A stretch of 64,000 nucleotides of DNA from CAZMBI01 sp964564675 (GTDB lineage Bacteria; Pseudomonadota; Alphaproteobacteria; Rickettsiales; UBA3002). Position numbers and translations under genes: made by a program. Shown piece after piece: positions 16,862-25,927 of this stretch. The stretch spans positions 6,967 through 70,966 of the forward strand of contig CAZMBI010000011.1 in NCBI GenBank assembly GCA_964564675.1, in the 5' to 3' direction. Position 1 is the stretch's first letter. Each line of letters opens with the position of its first letter. Under the pieces are notes generated by a model. It was not told the origin of the DNA. It did no database searches and was given only the letters and a program-made list of their open reading frames with translations.

Positions 16862-18153
16862 GCAACGACGGGCGTATCGGCAGGCGCGCCATCGCAGCCT
16901 ATGCGGCGCTGGCCATTCCGTTGTCTTTTGCCGGGCTGCCGCTTTATATCTACGCGCCCGATTTTTACGCCACTGAATATGGCCTGTCGCTGTCGCTGCT
17001 GGGCGGCGTATTGCTCGTCATCCGCGCCTTTGACGCCGTACAGGATCCGCTCATCGGTTTTCTAAGCGACCACTACGATCACTACCGCAGCCACATGATG
17101 CTGGTGGCCATGCTTTTGCTGGGCGGTGGGTTTTTGCTGCTGTTCATCCCACACGAGGCATATGCCCTGCTGTGGTTTATTCTCGGGGTGGTCGCCGCCA
17201 CCACCGCCTACAGCCTGCTGGCCATCAACCTCAATATGCTGGGCGCCGTCTGGCGGGAAGACGCCCATGACAAAACCCGTATCACCAGCACTCGCGAGGC
17301 GTTCGGTCTGCTCGGCCTGCTGCTCGCCGTCAGCCTGCCTACTGCGCTTGGCGCCGATGACAACCGCATGCAGGCCTATCTGGGCATGGCGGCGATCTTA
17401 TGCGGCCTGCTGGTGATCACCGGCGGGCTGTTTTTCCGTTGGGCGACACGCCATCGCGCTATTTTACAGGCACGTCGCACCGCACCGCTGCGCACTGCCA
17501 TATGGCGGCTGGCCCTGCGCGATTACCGCTTTTTCGTGCCTTATGGTTTAAGCACGCTGGCCTCCGCCATGCCGGCGGTGCTGGTCATGTTTTTTATCCG
17601 CGACCGGCTCGGTGCCGAAACCTATACCGGCCTGTTTCTGCTGCTGTATTTCCTCTCCGGCGCGGCCTCCATGCCGCTGTGGAGCCGCTTGTCCAAACAC
17701 ATGGGCAAAGCGCAGACGTGGATCGCCTCAATGGTGCTGGCCGTCGCCTCTTTCATCTGGGCGTTCTGGTTGGGCGAAGGCGATCTCATCGCCTATGGCA
17801 TCATCTGCGTAACCTCCGGCATGGCGCTGGGCGCCGAGCTTGCCCTGCCCCCCTCCATCCTGGGCGATCTGATGGAATCGGGCAGCAGTCAAAGCCAGGC
17901 GGCGGCGCAGTTCGCAATTCTCGCCTTCCTGGCCAAAGGCGCGCTGGCTCTGGCCACCGGCATCACCCTGCCGGCGATCGAATGGTTTGGCTTCACCCCC
18001 GCCGCGGAAAACAGCGAACAGGCCCTGCTCGCCTTGAGCGCAGCGTATGCGCTGATTCCCTCCATCCTAAAATTAGCCTCCGGCCTATTGCTCTGGCGCT
18101 GGTTTATCATTCCAACCCAAAAGGGAGTCGCTTATGCCCCGCATTCTTCGTAA
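16858..18153 (+). CDS. MFS transporter, glycoside/lipid-operon type
   Basis: A 431-residue membrane protein with about twelve hydrophobic segments. It has a loop motif RAFDAVQDPLIGFLSDHYDH, typical of the GPH/MelB-like branch of the major facilitator superfamily, and ELALPPSILGDLMESG in the second half. The cargo is unknown. Members are common in these cfa/DUF1365 operons, where they may move a lipid or lipid precursor. Start ATG overlaps the previous stop in an ATGA junction. Confidence 0.85.
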   Translation: MSNDGRIGRRAIAAYAALAIPLSFAGLPLYIYAPDFYATEYGLSLSLLGGVLLVIRAFDAVQDPLIGFLSDHYDHYRSHMMLVAMLLLGGGFLLLFIPHEAYALLWFILGVVAATTAYSLLAINLNMLGAVWREDAHDKTRITSTREAFGLLGLLLAVSLPTALGADDNRMQAYLGMAAILCGLLVITGGLFFRWATRHRAILQARRTAPLRTAIWRLALRDYRFFVPYGLSTLASAMPAVLVMFFIRDRLGAETYTGLFLLLYFLSGAASMPLWSRLSKHMGKAQTWIASMVLAVASFIWAFWLGEGDLIAYGIICVTSGMALGAELALPPSILGDLMESGSSQSQAAAQFAILAFLAKGALALATGITLPAIEWFGFTPAAENSEQALLALSAAYALIPSILKLASGLLLWRWFIIPTQKGVAYAPHSS

Positions 18154-18664
18154 CCTCACACTGATAGGAGCCACCATGTTACTCATTAGCTGCGGTATGA
18201 AACTTGAGCCCTATGGCAATCAGGAACCCGCCATGGACCTGAAGGCATATTTCAACGGGCCGATTAAGGCCTGGGGCATCGTACAGGATTACAGCGGCGA
18301 GGTGGTCAGCCGCTTCGATGTCGAAATGGTCGGTGAGTGGGACGGCGATACCGGCACGCTCAAGGAATATTTCACCTATTATGACGGCTCGACCATGGAG
18401 CGCACCTGGAACCTGAAAAAAACCGGCCCTAACAGTTTTGAAGGCCATGCCTCGGATATTATCGGAGTAGCCAAAGGCGAGACCCGCGGCAGCGCCGCAC
18501 GCTGGAATTACACGATGGACCTGCCGGTTAAGGGGACGACCTACCGCGTCAAGTTCGACGACTGGATGTGGCGGATGAATGACGGTGTGCTCGTCAACCG
18601 GTCCTTCATCAAGAAGTTCGGGATTACCGTGGCTGAGCTGACCATCTTCATGCAAAAGCAGTAA
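18134..18664 (+). CDS. DUF3833 lipoprotein
   Basis: A 176-residue lipoprotein: the signal ends LIGATMLLISC, with the lipidated Cys at about residue 20. The body matches DUF3833: DLKAYFNGPIKAWGIVQDYSG, LKEYFTYYDGSTMERTWNL and WRMNDGVLVNRSFIKKFG. Role unknown, but it is a regular last member of this operon. It overlaps the MFS gene by 20 bases. Its TAA is directly followed by the stop of the convergent MFS gene with no spacer. Confidence 0.85.
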   Translation: MPRILRNLTLIGATMLLISCGMKLEPYGNQEPAMDLKAYFNGPIKAWGIVQDYSGEVVSRFDVEMVGEWDGDTGTLKEYFTYYDGSTMERTWNLKKTGPNSFEGHASDIIGVAKGETRGSAARWNYTMDLPVKGTTYRVKFDDWMWRMNDGVLVNRSFIKKFGITVAELTIFMQKQ

Positions 18665-19924
18665 TTACACCCGCTCGAGCATCGGATCGGGCTCGGCGGG
18701 AATGTCCTCAAGCTGCGCCTTATCGCTTAACCGGCTGAAGAAAAACAGCGTCACCATAATCCCCGCCACCGGCAGCAGCGAGAAATAAAACGCGGTCTGA
18801 CCATCAAACGCGCCGAAAATAAAGCCGGTAATCAGCGAGCCGGTGGTGCCGCCCAGCGCCGAGAAAATGACGATCAGCCCGGTCATCGAGGCGTGTTGTG
18901 GTTTGGGCAGCGAAGACAGCATAACCGAGTTAATCGCCGGGTAAATCGGCGCCATAAACAGCCCGATCAGCGGAAAGATATAGGCCGCCATCGGCGCCGT
19001 CGCCCAGCTAACCGCCGCATCCGGTGCGATATCGCGGGTCAGCGGCAGGCTCAGCAGAATCAGCACGGCAATCGCCAGCAGACAAACATTCAGCGCCGGA
19101 TACCAGTGGACGTGGGTCAGCACCGCTCCGGCACTTAAGCGCCCGACGGCCAGGCAGGCGGCGAAAATACTGGTGGCCTGCACGCTCATCGCCGCCGGCA
19201 GGTGCAGAATCTCATTATTAAAGGTCGGCAGCCAGGTGCCGATGCCCTGTTCGATCAGCACATATAAAAACGCCGAGATGACAAACACGCATACCAGCGG
19301 CCGCGCCATCAGTTTGAGCATGGCGATGAAATCCTGCTTTGGCGAACTGGGCTTGTCACTGTGCGCGGCGGATTCATCGAACCGGGTGATCAGCAGCAGG
19401 CCGATATTCAGCACGCACAGCCCGGCCAGCAGCCAGTATACGTTGAGCCAGTTGCTGCTTTCGATGAAGAAACTAAACAGCCAGTAGCCGGCCAGCACCC
19501 CGACCATGAACAGCCCCTCTATGATGTTCATCGTGCCCGCATGCTGCTTGGTTCCCTCCGAAATCAACCCAACACTGGCATAAACCGCTACCTTAACCAG
19601 CGCGAAGGCCGATCCCGCGCAGAAAAACAACAGCTTGGTTGTCCAGAATGCCGGCACCAGCGGCATTAGCAGGCAGGCCAGCGCCACCATCGCCAGCCCC
19701 AATATCATGGCGCACTTGAACCCCAGCCGCGGCAGAAACGAGGCAACCAGAAAGGAGACGATGGCAATCGGCAGGTCTTTAAAACCCTCGAGGACGCTGG
19801 CAGCTTCCTTGCTCACCTCATACTCGTTGATAACCTGCATGATCACCGTGCCCACCGAATTGAGCAGAATGGCAAACACGATGTAGGTCAGCGATAAGGC
19901 AATCAGCACGGGCGTACGGGACAT
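18665..19924 (-). CDS. MFS sugar transporter (FucP/TsgA-like)
   Basis: A 419-residue integral membrane protein with about twelve hydrophobic stretches, of the FucP/TsgA-like branch of the major facilitator superfamily (MNIIEGLFMVGVLAGYW, FPLIGLFMAPIYPAINSVML). It diverges from the GH65 phosphorylase and beta-phosphoglucomutase genes, so it could import the disaccharide that they split. The substrate is an inference from context. A Shine-Dalgarno GGATATGT lies just upstream. Confidence 0.85.
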   Translation of the reverse strand: MSRTPVLIALSLTYIVFAILLNSVGTVIMQVINEYEVSKEAASVLEGFKDLPIAIVSFLVASFLPRLGFKCAMILGLAMVALACLLMPLVPAFWTTKLLFFCAGSAFALVKVAVYASVGLISEGTKQHAGTMNIIEGLFMVGVLAGYWLFSFFIESSNWLNVYWLLAGLCVLNIGLLLITRFDESAAHSDKPSSPKQDFIAMLKLMARPLVCVFVISAFLYVLIEQGIGTWLPTFNNEILHLPAAMSVQATSIFAACLAVGRLSAGAVLTHVHWYPALNVCLLAIAVLILLSLPLTRDIAPDAAVSWATAPMAAYIFPLIGLFMAPIYPAINSVMLSSLPKPQHASMTGLIVIFSALGGTTGSLITGFIFGAFDGQTAFYFSLLPVAGIMVTLFFFSRLSDKAQLEDIPAEPDPMLERV

Positions 19925-20106
19925 AACATATCCTTTCGATAATACGAATGCGGCGATGAGGCGACCTTATCATTTATTCCCGCCGCATCGCATAATCACC
20001 TCAGCGTATTAATAACCCCATTGCATTCGATTGCAACCGCGATAGGATGCGGGCGCCGTCGTCATGCCTGCTTGTGCTGGAGTGACGTGATCTTAAAGAG
20101 GACCGC

Positions 20107-22482
20107 ATGCGACCGACCGACCATTCCGCACCTGCCTTGCCCCTTGATGACTGGCATGTGCGCGAGCAGCGCCACAGCGCCGCCGATGCCGCGCTCAACG
20201 AAACCCTGTTTGCCCTGGCCAACGGCTTCATCGGCACGCGCGGCACGTTCGAGGAAGGCGGCGCCCACTGCGAGGGAACCTATCTCAACGGCGTATATGT
20301 CAAAGCGCCGATCGTGTATGAGGAAAGCGCCTACGGCTTTGCCACCCATAACGACAAAATGATCCCGGTGCCTAACGGTAAAGCGATGCAGCTGTTTGCC
20401 GATGGCGAGGCGCTGGAGCCAGCACCCATTCAGCGTCCGGCCCGCAGCGGTGCGGCCATCTTCCCGCACGCATATACGCGCGCCATCGACTTCCGCACGG
20501 GCGTATTGACACGACAGGTCAGCTATCAAACCGCCGCCGGCACCTTCACCGTCGAATGGCAGCGGCTGGCCAGCTTCGAGGAGCAGCATGTTCTGGCGAT
20601 TCAATGCCATATCACGTCACAGGATTTTCGTGGCGAACTGCTGGCCGAGTCGCTGCTTGATGCCGACTACGGCGCGCAGACGGCGCAAGACGCCTATGAT
20701 CCGCGCGCCGGGCACCTGTCCATTCATACCGCCTTGCAGCTTGAACAGGCCCAAACCGGCGAGCACGCCACCCATATGCTGCACCGCGTGCGCGGTGGGG
20801 AGTTTATGGTCGCCACCGCCTGCGATCATCGTGCCGCGGGCTGGCATGCCGCCGGGCTCATCGAGGAAGATAACCGTCTCGGCCAGCGCTTTCTTGCCGA
20901 GCTCGCACCGGGCCAGTCCCTGGTTCTGACCAAATTCGTCGCCTATCACGCCGGTACACCGGCGGATGTTACCGTTTTACGAAATCGTTGCCACGAGACG
21001 CTGGAACGGGCGGCGGTGGCAGGCTTCAGTTATTACATGGAGCGTCAGGTCGAGCACCTGCAGCGCTTCTGGGAGCATGCCGACGTCGCCATTAGCGGCG
21101 ATGCGGCAATGCAGCAGGGCATGCGTTTCAACCTGTTTCACCTGTTTCAGTCCGTAGGCCGCGACGGGCAGCGCAACATCGGCGCCAAAGGCATCACCGG
21201 GCCGGGCTATGACGGGCATTATTTCTGGGATACAGAAATCTATATGCTGCCGCTGTTTGCCCATACCGCCCCGGGAATCGCCCGCGCCCTGCTCGCGCAC
21301 CGCTACTCGCTGCTGGATGCCTCGCGCCGCCGCGCGCGCCAAATGGGCCATGCAAGCGGTGCGCTGTATGCCTGGCGTACCATAAGCGGTGATGAATGCT
21401 CGGCTTATTTCCCCGCCGGCAGCGCGCAATATCACATCAATGCCGCCATCGCCTACGCCACGCGCTATTATCTGGAAGCCACCGGAGACTGGGAGTTTAT
21501 CTGGGAAATGGGAGCTGAAATGCTGCTGGAGACGGCCCGCATCTGGATGGAGCTGGGCCATTTTAACCCGCAGCGTGGCGGGCAGTTTACCATTCACGGG
21601 GTGACCGGGCCGGACGAATATACCGCCATCGTCGATAATAATTTTTACACCAACGCCATGGCGCGCCAGCATCTGCGCACCGCCGCCATGGTGGCCAAAA
21701 CCATGCAAACCGAGCGCCCCGCCGAATTCGGCGCCCTGTCGGCGCGCATCGGGCTTGAGGCAGACGAAATCGCCGGCTGGCGGCAGGCGGCCGATCAGAT
21801 GTATCTGCCGGTGGATGACGCCCTCGGCGTTAACCCGCAGGATGATACCTTTCTCAGCAAACCGCGCTGGGACTTTGAGAGCACCCCCGCCCGGCAATAT
21901 CCGCTGCTGTTGCATTTCCATCCGCTGGTGATTTATCGCCACCAGGTGCTGAAACAGGCTGATGTAGTGCTCGCCATGGTCCTGCTGTCGGATACCTTCT
22001 CCGACAAGCAGAAAGCCCGCAATTATGATTATTACGAGCCGCTGACCACGCATGACTCCACCCTGTCGAGTTGTATCTACAGCATCGCCGCCGCCGAACT
22101 GGGCCATGAAGATGCCGCCTACCGCATGTTTGAAGATTCGGCGCGCATGGATATCGATAATCACCACCACAACACGCATTACGGCATTCATACCGCCTGC
22201 ATGGCTGGCTCGTGGGCCTGCGTCGTGCGCGGGTTCGCGGGGATGCGCATGAGCGAGGGCGCATTATCCTTTGCCCCCTATTTACCCGAACAATGGCAGG
22301 GCTATCAGTTTCATCTGGGCTTTCGCGGCCGCCGGCTGAAAGTCGAGGTGAGCGGGCAGGACGTGCGCTATACCCTGCTTGACGGCGAGGCGCTTGAGAT
22401 CGGCCACGCCGAAGACACCCTGCAGCTGGAACCCGGCAAACCCACAACCGCGGCACCAATTGCCAGGCGAAAAGCGGCCTGA
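20107..22482 (+). CDS. GH65 disaccharide phosphorylase
   Basis: Inverting phosphorylase of glycoside hydrolase family 65, which splits an alpha-glucosyl disaccharide (maltose, trehalose, kojibiose or nigerose) with phosphate to beta-glucose-1-phosphate plus glucose. The 791-residue protein starts with the N-terminal beta-sandwich (NETLFALANGFIGTRGTFEEG). The (alpha/alpha)6 barrel holds the general acid in GVTGPDEYTA (E504), and the KQADVVLAM phosphate loop follows. A small C-terminal beta domain ends the protein. Good Shine-Dalgarno AGAGGA. Coupled with beta-phosphoglucomutase 60 bases downstream; exact sugar not decidable from sequence alone. Confidence 0.9.
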   Translation: MRPTDHSAPALPLDDWHVREQRHSAADAALNETLFALANGFIGTRGTFEEGGAHCEGTYLNGVYVKAPIVYEESAYGFATHNDKMIPVPNGKAMQLFADGEALEPAPIQRPARSGAAIFPHAYTRAIDFRTGVLTRQVSYQTAAGTFTVEWQRLASFEEQHVLAIQCHITSQDFRGELLAESLLDADYGAQTAQDAYDPRAGHLSIHTALQLEQAQTGEHATHMLHRVRGGEFMVATACDHRAAGWHAAGLIEEDNRLGQRFLAELAPGQSLVLTKFVAYHAGTPADVTVLRNRCHETLERAAVAGFSYYMERQVEHLQRFWEHADVAISGDAAMQQGMRFNLFHLFQSVGRDGQRNIGAKGITGPGYDGHYFWDTEIYMLPLFAHTAPGIARALLAHRYSLLDASRRRARQMGHASGALYAWRTISGDECSAYFPAGSAQYHINAAIAYATRYYLEATGDWEFIWEMGAEMLLETARIWMELGHFNPQRGGQFTIHGVTGPDEYTAIVDNNFYTNAMARQHLRTAAMVAKTMQTERPAEFGALSARIGLEADEIAGWRQAADQMYLPVDDALGVNPQDDTFLSKPRWDFESTPARQYPLLLHFHPLVIYRHQVLKQADVVLAMVLLSDTFSDKQKARNYDYYEPLTTHDSTLSSCIYSIAAAELGHEDAAYRMFEDSARMDIDNHHHNTHYGIHTACMAGSWACVVRGFAGMRMSEGALSFAPYLPEQWQGYQFHLGFRGRRLKVEVSGQDVRYTLLDGEALEIGHAEDTLQLEPGKPTTAAPIARRKAA

Positions 22483-22545
22483 GGCAACGCATTAGGCAAC
22501 GAATGATTCCGGCGCTCACCGGGCATACACGTGAAAGGAGAGCAC

Positions 22546-23199
22546 ATGACCATACGCGGCGCAATCTTTGACCTCGACGGCGTCATTACCGACACCGCCA
22601 TGCTGCATTTTCAGGCCTGGAAAACACTCGCCGACGAACTCGGCATCGCCTTTGATGAAACGGATAACGAACGCCTTAAAGGCGTCAGCCGCCGCGCCTC
22701 GCTCGATATCATCCTTGAGCGCTCGGACACCGCCTACAGCGACGCCGAAAAAGAGGCGATGATGGCCCGCAAAAACGCTGATTACGTGACGCTGATCAAC
22801 ACCCTCACGCCGGCGCATGTCTTTCCCGGCGTGCCGGAAGCCTTCGCCGAACTTAAAGCCCGCGGCATTGGCATTGCGCTGGCCTCGGCCAGCAAAAATG
22901 CTGCCGCGATTATCCGGCAGCTGGGCATTGCCTGGCAGTTTGATTATGTCGCCGATGCCGCGCAGGTGGCCAACAGCAAACCGGCACCGGATATTTTTAT
23001 CGACGCCGCGCAGGGCCTGGGCGCTACCTCCGCCGAGTGTTTCGGGGTGGAAGACGCTATCGCCGGCATTGAGGCCATTCACGCCGCCGGCATGTTCGCC
23101 GTGGGGATCGGTCACAGCGAGACACTCTCCGACGCCGATCTGGTGTTTGCCGACATGCAATCATTTGACATTGAACGTATTCTCGCGAAGATAAATTGA
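22546..23199 (+). CDS. pgmB: Beta-phosphoglucomutase
   Basis: HAD-family mutase that turns beta-glucose-1-phosphate from the GH65 enzyme into glucose-6-phosphate. The 217-residue protein has the DxD nucleophile pair in IFDLDGVITDTA, a cap domain with KGVSRRASLDII, the conserved ALASASKN serine motif, NSKPAPDIF and VEDAIAGIEAI. The start at 22546 is preferred because AAGGAG lies six bases upstream; a GTG at 22531 overlaps that site. Confidence 0.93.
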   Translation: MTIRGAIFDLDGVITDTAMLHFQAWKTLADELGIAFDETDNERLKGVSRRASLDIILERSDTAYSDAEKEAMMARKNADYVTLINTLTPAHVFPGVPEAFAELKARGIGIALASASKNAAAIIRQLGIAWQFDYVADAAQVANSKPAPDIFIDAAQGLGATSAECFGVEDAIAGIEAIHAAGMFAVGIGHSETLSDADLVFADMQSFDIERILAKIN

Positions 23200-23217
23200 T
23201 CTTGAATTAAGGATGCC

Positions 23218-24057
23218 ATGACCATGAGCAGCGCGGATATCAGCACCGTCGAAACCTTTCTCCTCACGCACGGCCTCGACTGGGGGATCAATATCCTAAG
23301 CGCCCTGGCGATTTTCGTCATCGGGAAATGGGTGGCACACCGGCTGGTCAATCTTGCCAAACGCATGATGCAGCGCAGCCGCGTCGATGACACGCTGGTC
23401 TCATTCCTCGGCAACGTGTTTTTCGGCCTCGCCCTGGCGCTGGTCGCCATTGCCGCGCTCAGCCAGCTCGGGGTGGAAACCACCTCGCTGGCCGCCGTGT
23501 TGGCCGCCGCCGGGCTTGCCATCGGGCTGTCACTGCAAAGCTCGCTGGCCAATCTCGCCGCCGGCGTGATGATCATCACCTTCCGCCCGTTTCGCAAGGG
23601 AGATTATGTCGAGGTCGCCGGTACGGCCGGTACGGTCGAGGACGTCAATATCTTTACCACCCATCTGGCCACCCCGGACAATAAAGCCGTTATCGTGCCT
23701 AACGGGTCCATCCTCAGCCAGAACATCATCAATTACTCCGCCAAAACCACCCGCCGGGTCGATCTGGTGTTCAGCGTCAGCTATCATGACGATCTGGCCC
23801 GGGTAAAGCGCGCGCTGGAAGATATTCTCGCGGCCGATTCCCGCATCTTGAAAGACCCGGCACCAGTAATCGCGGTCTCACAACTGGCGGAAAGCTCGGT
23901 CGATCTGGTGGTGCGCCCATGGGTGAACGCGCTGGATTACTGGCCGGTCACCTTCGATCTGCAGGAGCAGGTCAAACAGCGCTTTGATGAGGAAGGCATT
24001 TCGATTCCCTACCCGCAGCGCGACGTGTATATGCGCCCGGTTGGCAAGGGCCGCTAA
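23218..24057 (+). CDS. mscS: Small-conductance mechanosensitive channel
   Basis: Inner-membrane channel that opens under hypo-osmotic stress. The 279-residue protein has three hydrophobic helices; the pore helix shows the Ala/Gly pattern LAAVLAAAGLAIGLSLQSSLAN, followed by the beta domain (FRPFRKGDYVEV, VPNGSILSQNIINYS). Length matches E. coli MscS. It starts 18 bases after the beta-phosphoglucomutase stop with AAGGA upstream, so it may be co-transcribed. Confidence 0.93.
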   Translation: MTMSSADISTVETFLLTHGLDWGINILSALAIFVIGKWVAHRLVNLAKRMMQRSRVDDTLVSFLGNVFFGLALALVAIAALSQLGVETTSLAAVLAAAGLAIGLSLQSSLANLAAGVMIITFRPFRKGDYVEVAGTAGTVEDVNIFTTHLATPDNKAVIVPNGSILSQNIINYSAKTTRRVDLVFSVSYHDDLARVKRALEDILAADSRILKDPAPVIAVSQLAESSVDLVVRPWVNALDYWPVTFDLQEQVKQRFDEEGISIPYPQRDVYMRPVGKGR

Positions 24058-24183
24058 GCCATTCACAGGCTGGACATACATCTTGCAGTCCCCTGCAATT
24101 TAAGCTAATACTAATAGAAAATTACACGCATCAAACCGGCAGGCAGAACGCATTTTTTTCACCATTTGTCACAGGGCGCTGCT

Positions 24184-24876
24184 ATGTCGTGCATCAAATC
24201 GTTATCGGTCATCGGATTATCGGGCCTGCTGGCCTGCGGGCTGGCATCTCAGGCCGACGCCCGCATGCAACAAAAACGCCCCCCCGTACCCAGCTGGTAT
24301 CTGGCGCTGGCCGGGTCGGTCAATTTCGTCGAGGATGCCGATCTGGAAACCGACGGCGCGGCGGTGCCGGTTAACGGCACGCTGGAGTTCGACGAGGGCT
24401 ATGGCATCAGCGGCGCCGTCGGATACCGGCCGCGGCGGACCAATTCGGCGCTTGATCATTTCCGCTTCGAAGCCGAGCTTGCCCTACGTGATAACGAGCT
24501 CGACCAGTTCGTCGACAATATAGGCACCACCGTCTTAAACGACGATATTCAGGTGCAAACGGCGATGATCAACATGTATGTCGATTTGAACCTGACCCGG
24601 AACTGGCGGCCTTATTTCGGGGCCGGGCTGGGCACGGCGCGCTTTCACGTCGACAGTGAAGGGCTGGGCATTGACGATGAAGACACCACCTTCGCCTATC
24701 AGGGCATGCTCGGCCTGTATTATACCCCGCCCGATTTTCCGGTGGCGGAATTCGGGGTTGGCTATCGCTATTTAGGGGCCACGGATGCCACGTTTAACTC
24801 GAACCAGCTGGGCGGGACGACCGACATCGAGTATGAATCGCACAGCCTGGAAATCGGCTCACGATTTTATTTCTAG
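24184..24876 (+). CDS. Outer-membrane beta-barrel protein
   Basis: A 230-residue protein with a signal peptide (MSCIKSLSVIGLSGLLACGL, cleavage after QADA). The mature part alternates polar and hydrophobic residues as in 8-strand barrels (WYLALAGSVNFVEDADL, WRPYFGAGLGTARFHV, EFGVGYRYLGA) and ends in Phe (SRFYF), the usual assembly signal. It resembles the surface antigen/OmpW-like barrels. Function unknown. It has its own 127-base upstream gap. Confidence 0.8.
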   Translation: MSCIKSLSVIGLSGLLACGLASQADARMQQKRPPVPSWYLALAGSVNFVEDADLETDGAAVPVNGTLEFDEGYGISGAVGYRPRRTNSALDHFRFEAELALRDNELDQFVDNIGTTVLNDDIQVQTAMINMYVDLNLTRNWRPYFGAGLGTARFHVDSEGLGIDDEDTTFAYQGMLGLYYTPPDFPVAEFGVGYRYLGATDATFNSNQLGGTTDIEYESHSLEIGSRFYF

Positions 24877-25296
24877 TCACCTGAAAAATATGGTTATTTT
24901 ACCCCTTCCGGGATGTCACATCGGGGAGTATACTCTTTATCAGATGAGCGCTCATACTGGCTTAGCAACCGATACGGCGGGAGCGGGCAGGTGGCGTTGG
25001 GCCGTACCGGCTAGGGGTACATCCGGCCCGCGCCATGCGAAAGATCGTAAGGGGACTGGTACACCAAAGATGCCAGGGTTTAGCCGCCAATCCAAAACGG
25101 CGGCCGGCCCCCGGGGGAAAGGAATACAATCGTGCGTAGCGCGGTGAGAAGCATATGCGTCATCCCGAACGCGACGCGTTTCGGGATTTGAGCCAGCCGC
25201 TTGAAACCGCGGAACCGAGTGCGGTAGCACGGAGATAAGGCATGACCGAACCACCGTCCACCAGCACCTGCACACAGCTGAAAACGCACCCGCCGC
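24877..25296. other. 420-base gap without a recognised gene
   Basis: No convincing coding frame. A TATACT at about 24950 lies just before a perfect 12-base palindrome (ATGAGCGCTCAT), and a hairpin CATCCCGAACGCG/CGCGTTTCGGGAT lies near 25163-25187. A short structured RNA is possible, but I do not recognise one; it is not tmRNA, RNase P or SRP RNA. Confidence 0.4.
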
Positions 25297-25776
25297 TCAG
25301 GCGTATTTCGCGGCGGGCTGCATTTCTTTGCGGATGGCTTCCGGCAGCACGCTACGCAGCATCCAGGCGGCTTTCTCATGCACTTGCGTGCGCTCGACCA
25401 TCATATCCACGCTGGCCTGATCATCAACCGCTTCCGCCGCATCCATAGCAGTCTTGAGGGTTTTCACCATTTGCAGATTGCTGTCGAACAGATCTTTGAC
25501 CATGGCGTTTTCATCAAGCGTGTAATCACCCTCTTGAATACTCGCATGTTTGGCAAACCCTTTATAGCTGCCATCCACCTTTTCGCCCAGCGTGCGGATA
25601 CGCTCGGCAACGTCGTCATTGGCCTCCGCCAGATCTTTATATTGCTCTTCAAAAAGCTCATGCAACTGCTTGAAATGCCTGCCTTCCACATTCCAGTGAT
25701 AATTCTGTGTTTTCAAATACAGGGTATAGGTATCAGCCAGCACGGCCTGCAGGGCGGGAATGTAATTATTGCTCAT
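25297..25776 (-). CDS. dps: Dps-family DNA-binding ferritin
   Basis: Mini-ferritin that oxidises and stores iron and shields DNA under starvation or peroxide stress. The 159-residue protein has the ferroxidase ligands in YLKTQNYHWNVEGRHFKQLHELFEEQY (given here in parts: NYHWNVEG and FKQLHELFEEQY) and the second helix motif VDGSYKGF. A very strong AAGGAGG lies just upstream of the ATG. The upstream region (25777-25870) is AT-rich with GATAAT-like words, which would suit iron or peroxide control, but no defined operator is certain. Confidence 0.93.
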   Translation of the reverse strand: MSNNYIPALQAVLADTYTLYLKTQNYHWNVEGRHFKQLHELFEEQYKDLAEANDDVAERIRTLGEKVDGSYKGFAKHASIQEGDYTLDENAMVKDLFDSNLQMVKTLKTAMDAAEAVDDQASVDMMVERTQVHEKAAWMLRSVLPEAIRKEMQPAAKYA

Positions 25777-25927
25777 GGTATCCTCCTTAGATTAAATTTA
25801 TTCCAATCAATAGATAGAGTGTAATTATCATAATGCAACCTTTCACAGAACCTGCACGGAATTAATCACTATGCGACAAAGCCAGAAAACGCTGGAAATT
25901 TGGGCATAACGCCATATGTATTATATC

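Noticed and set aside
20977..22191. 404-residue minus-strand frame inside the GH65 gene
   Set aside because: Antisense to a gene with clear catalytic motifs; composition (Gly, Ile, His rich, no motifs) is that of a shadow.
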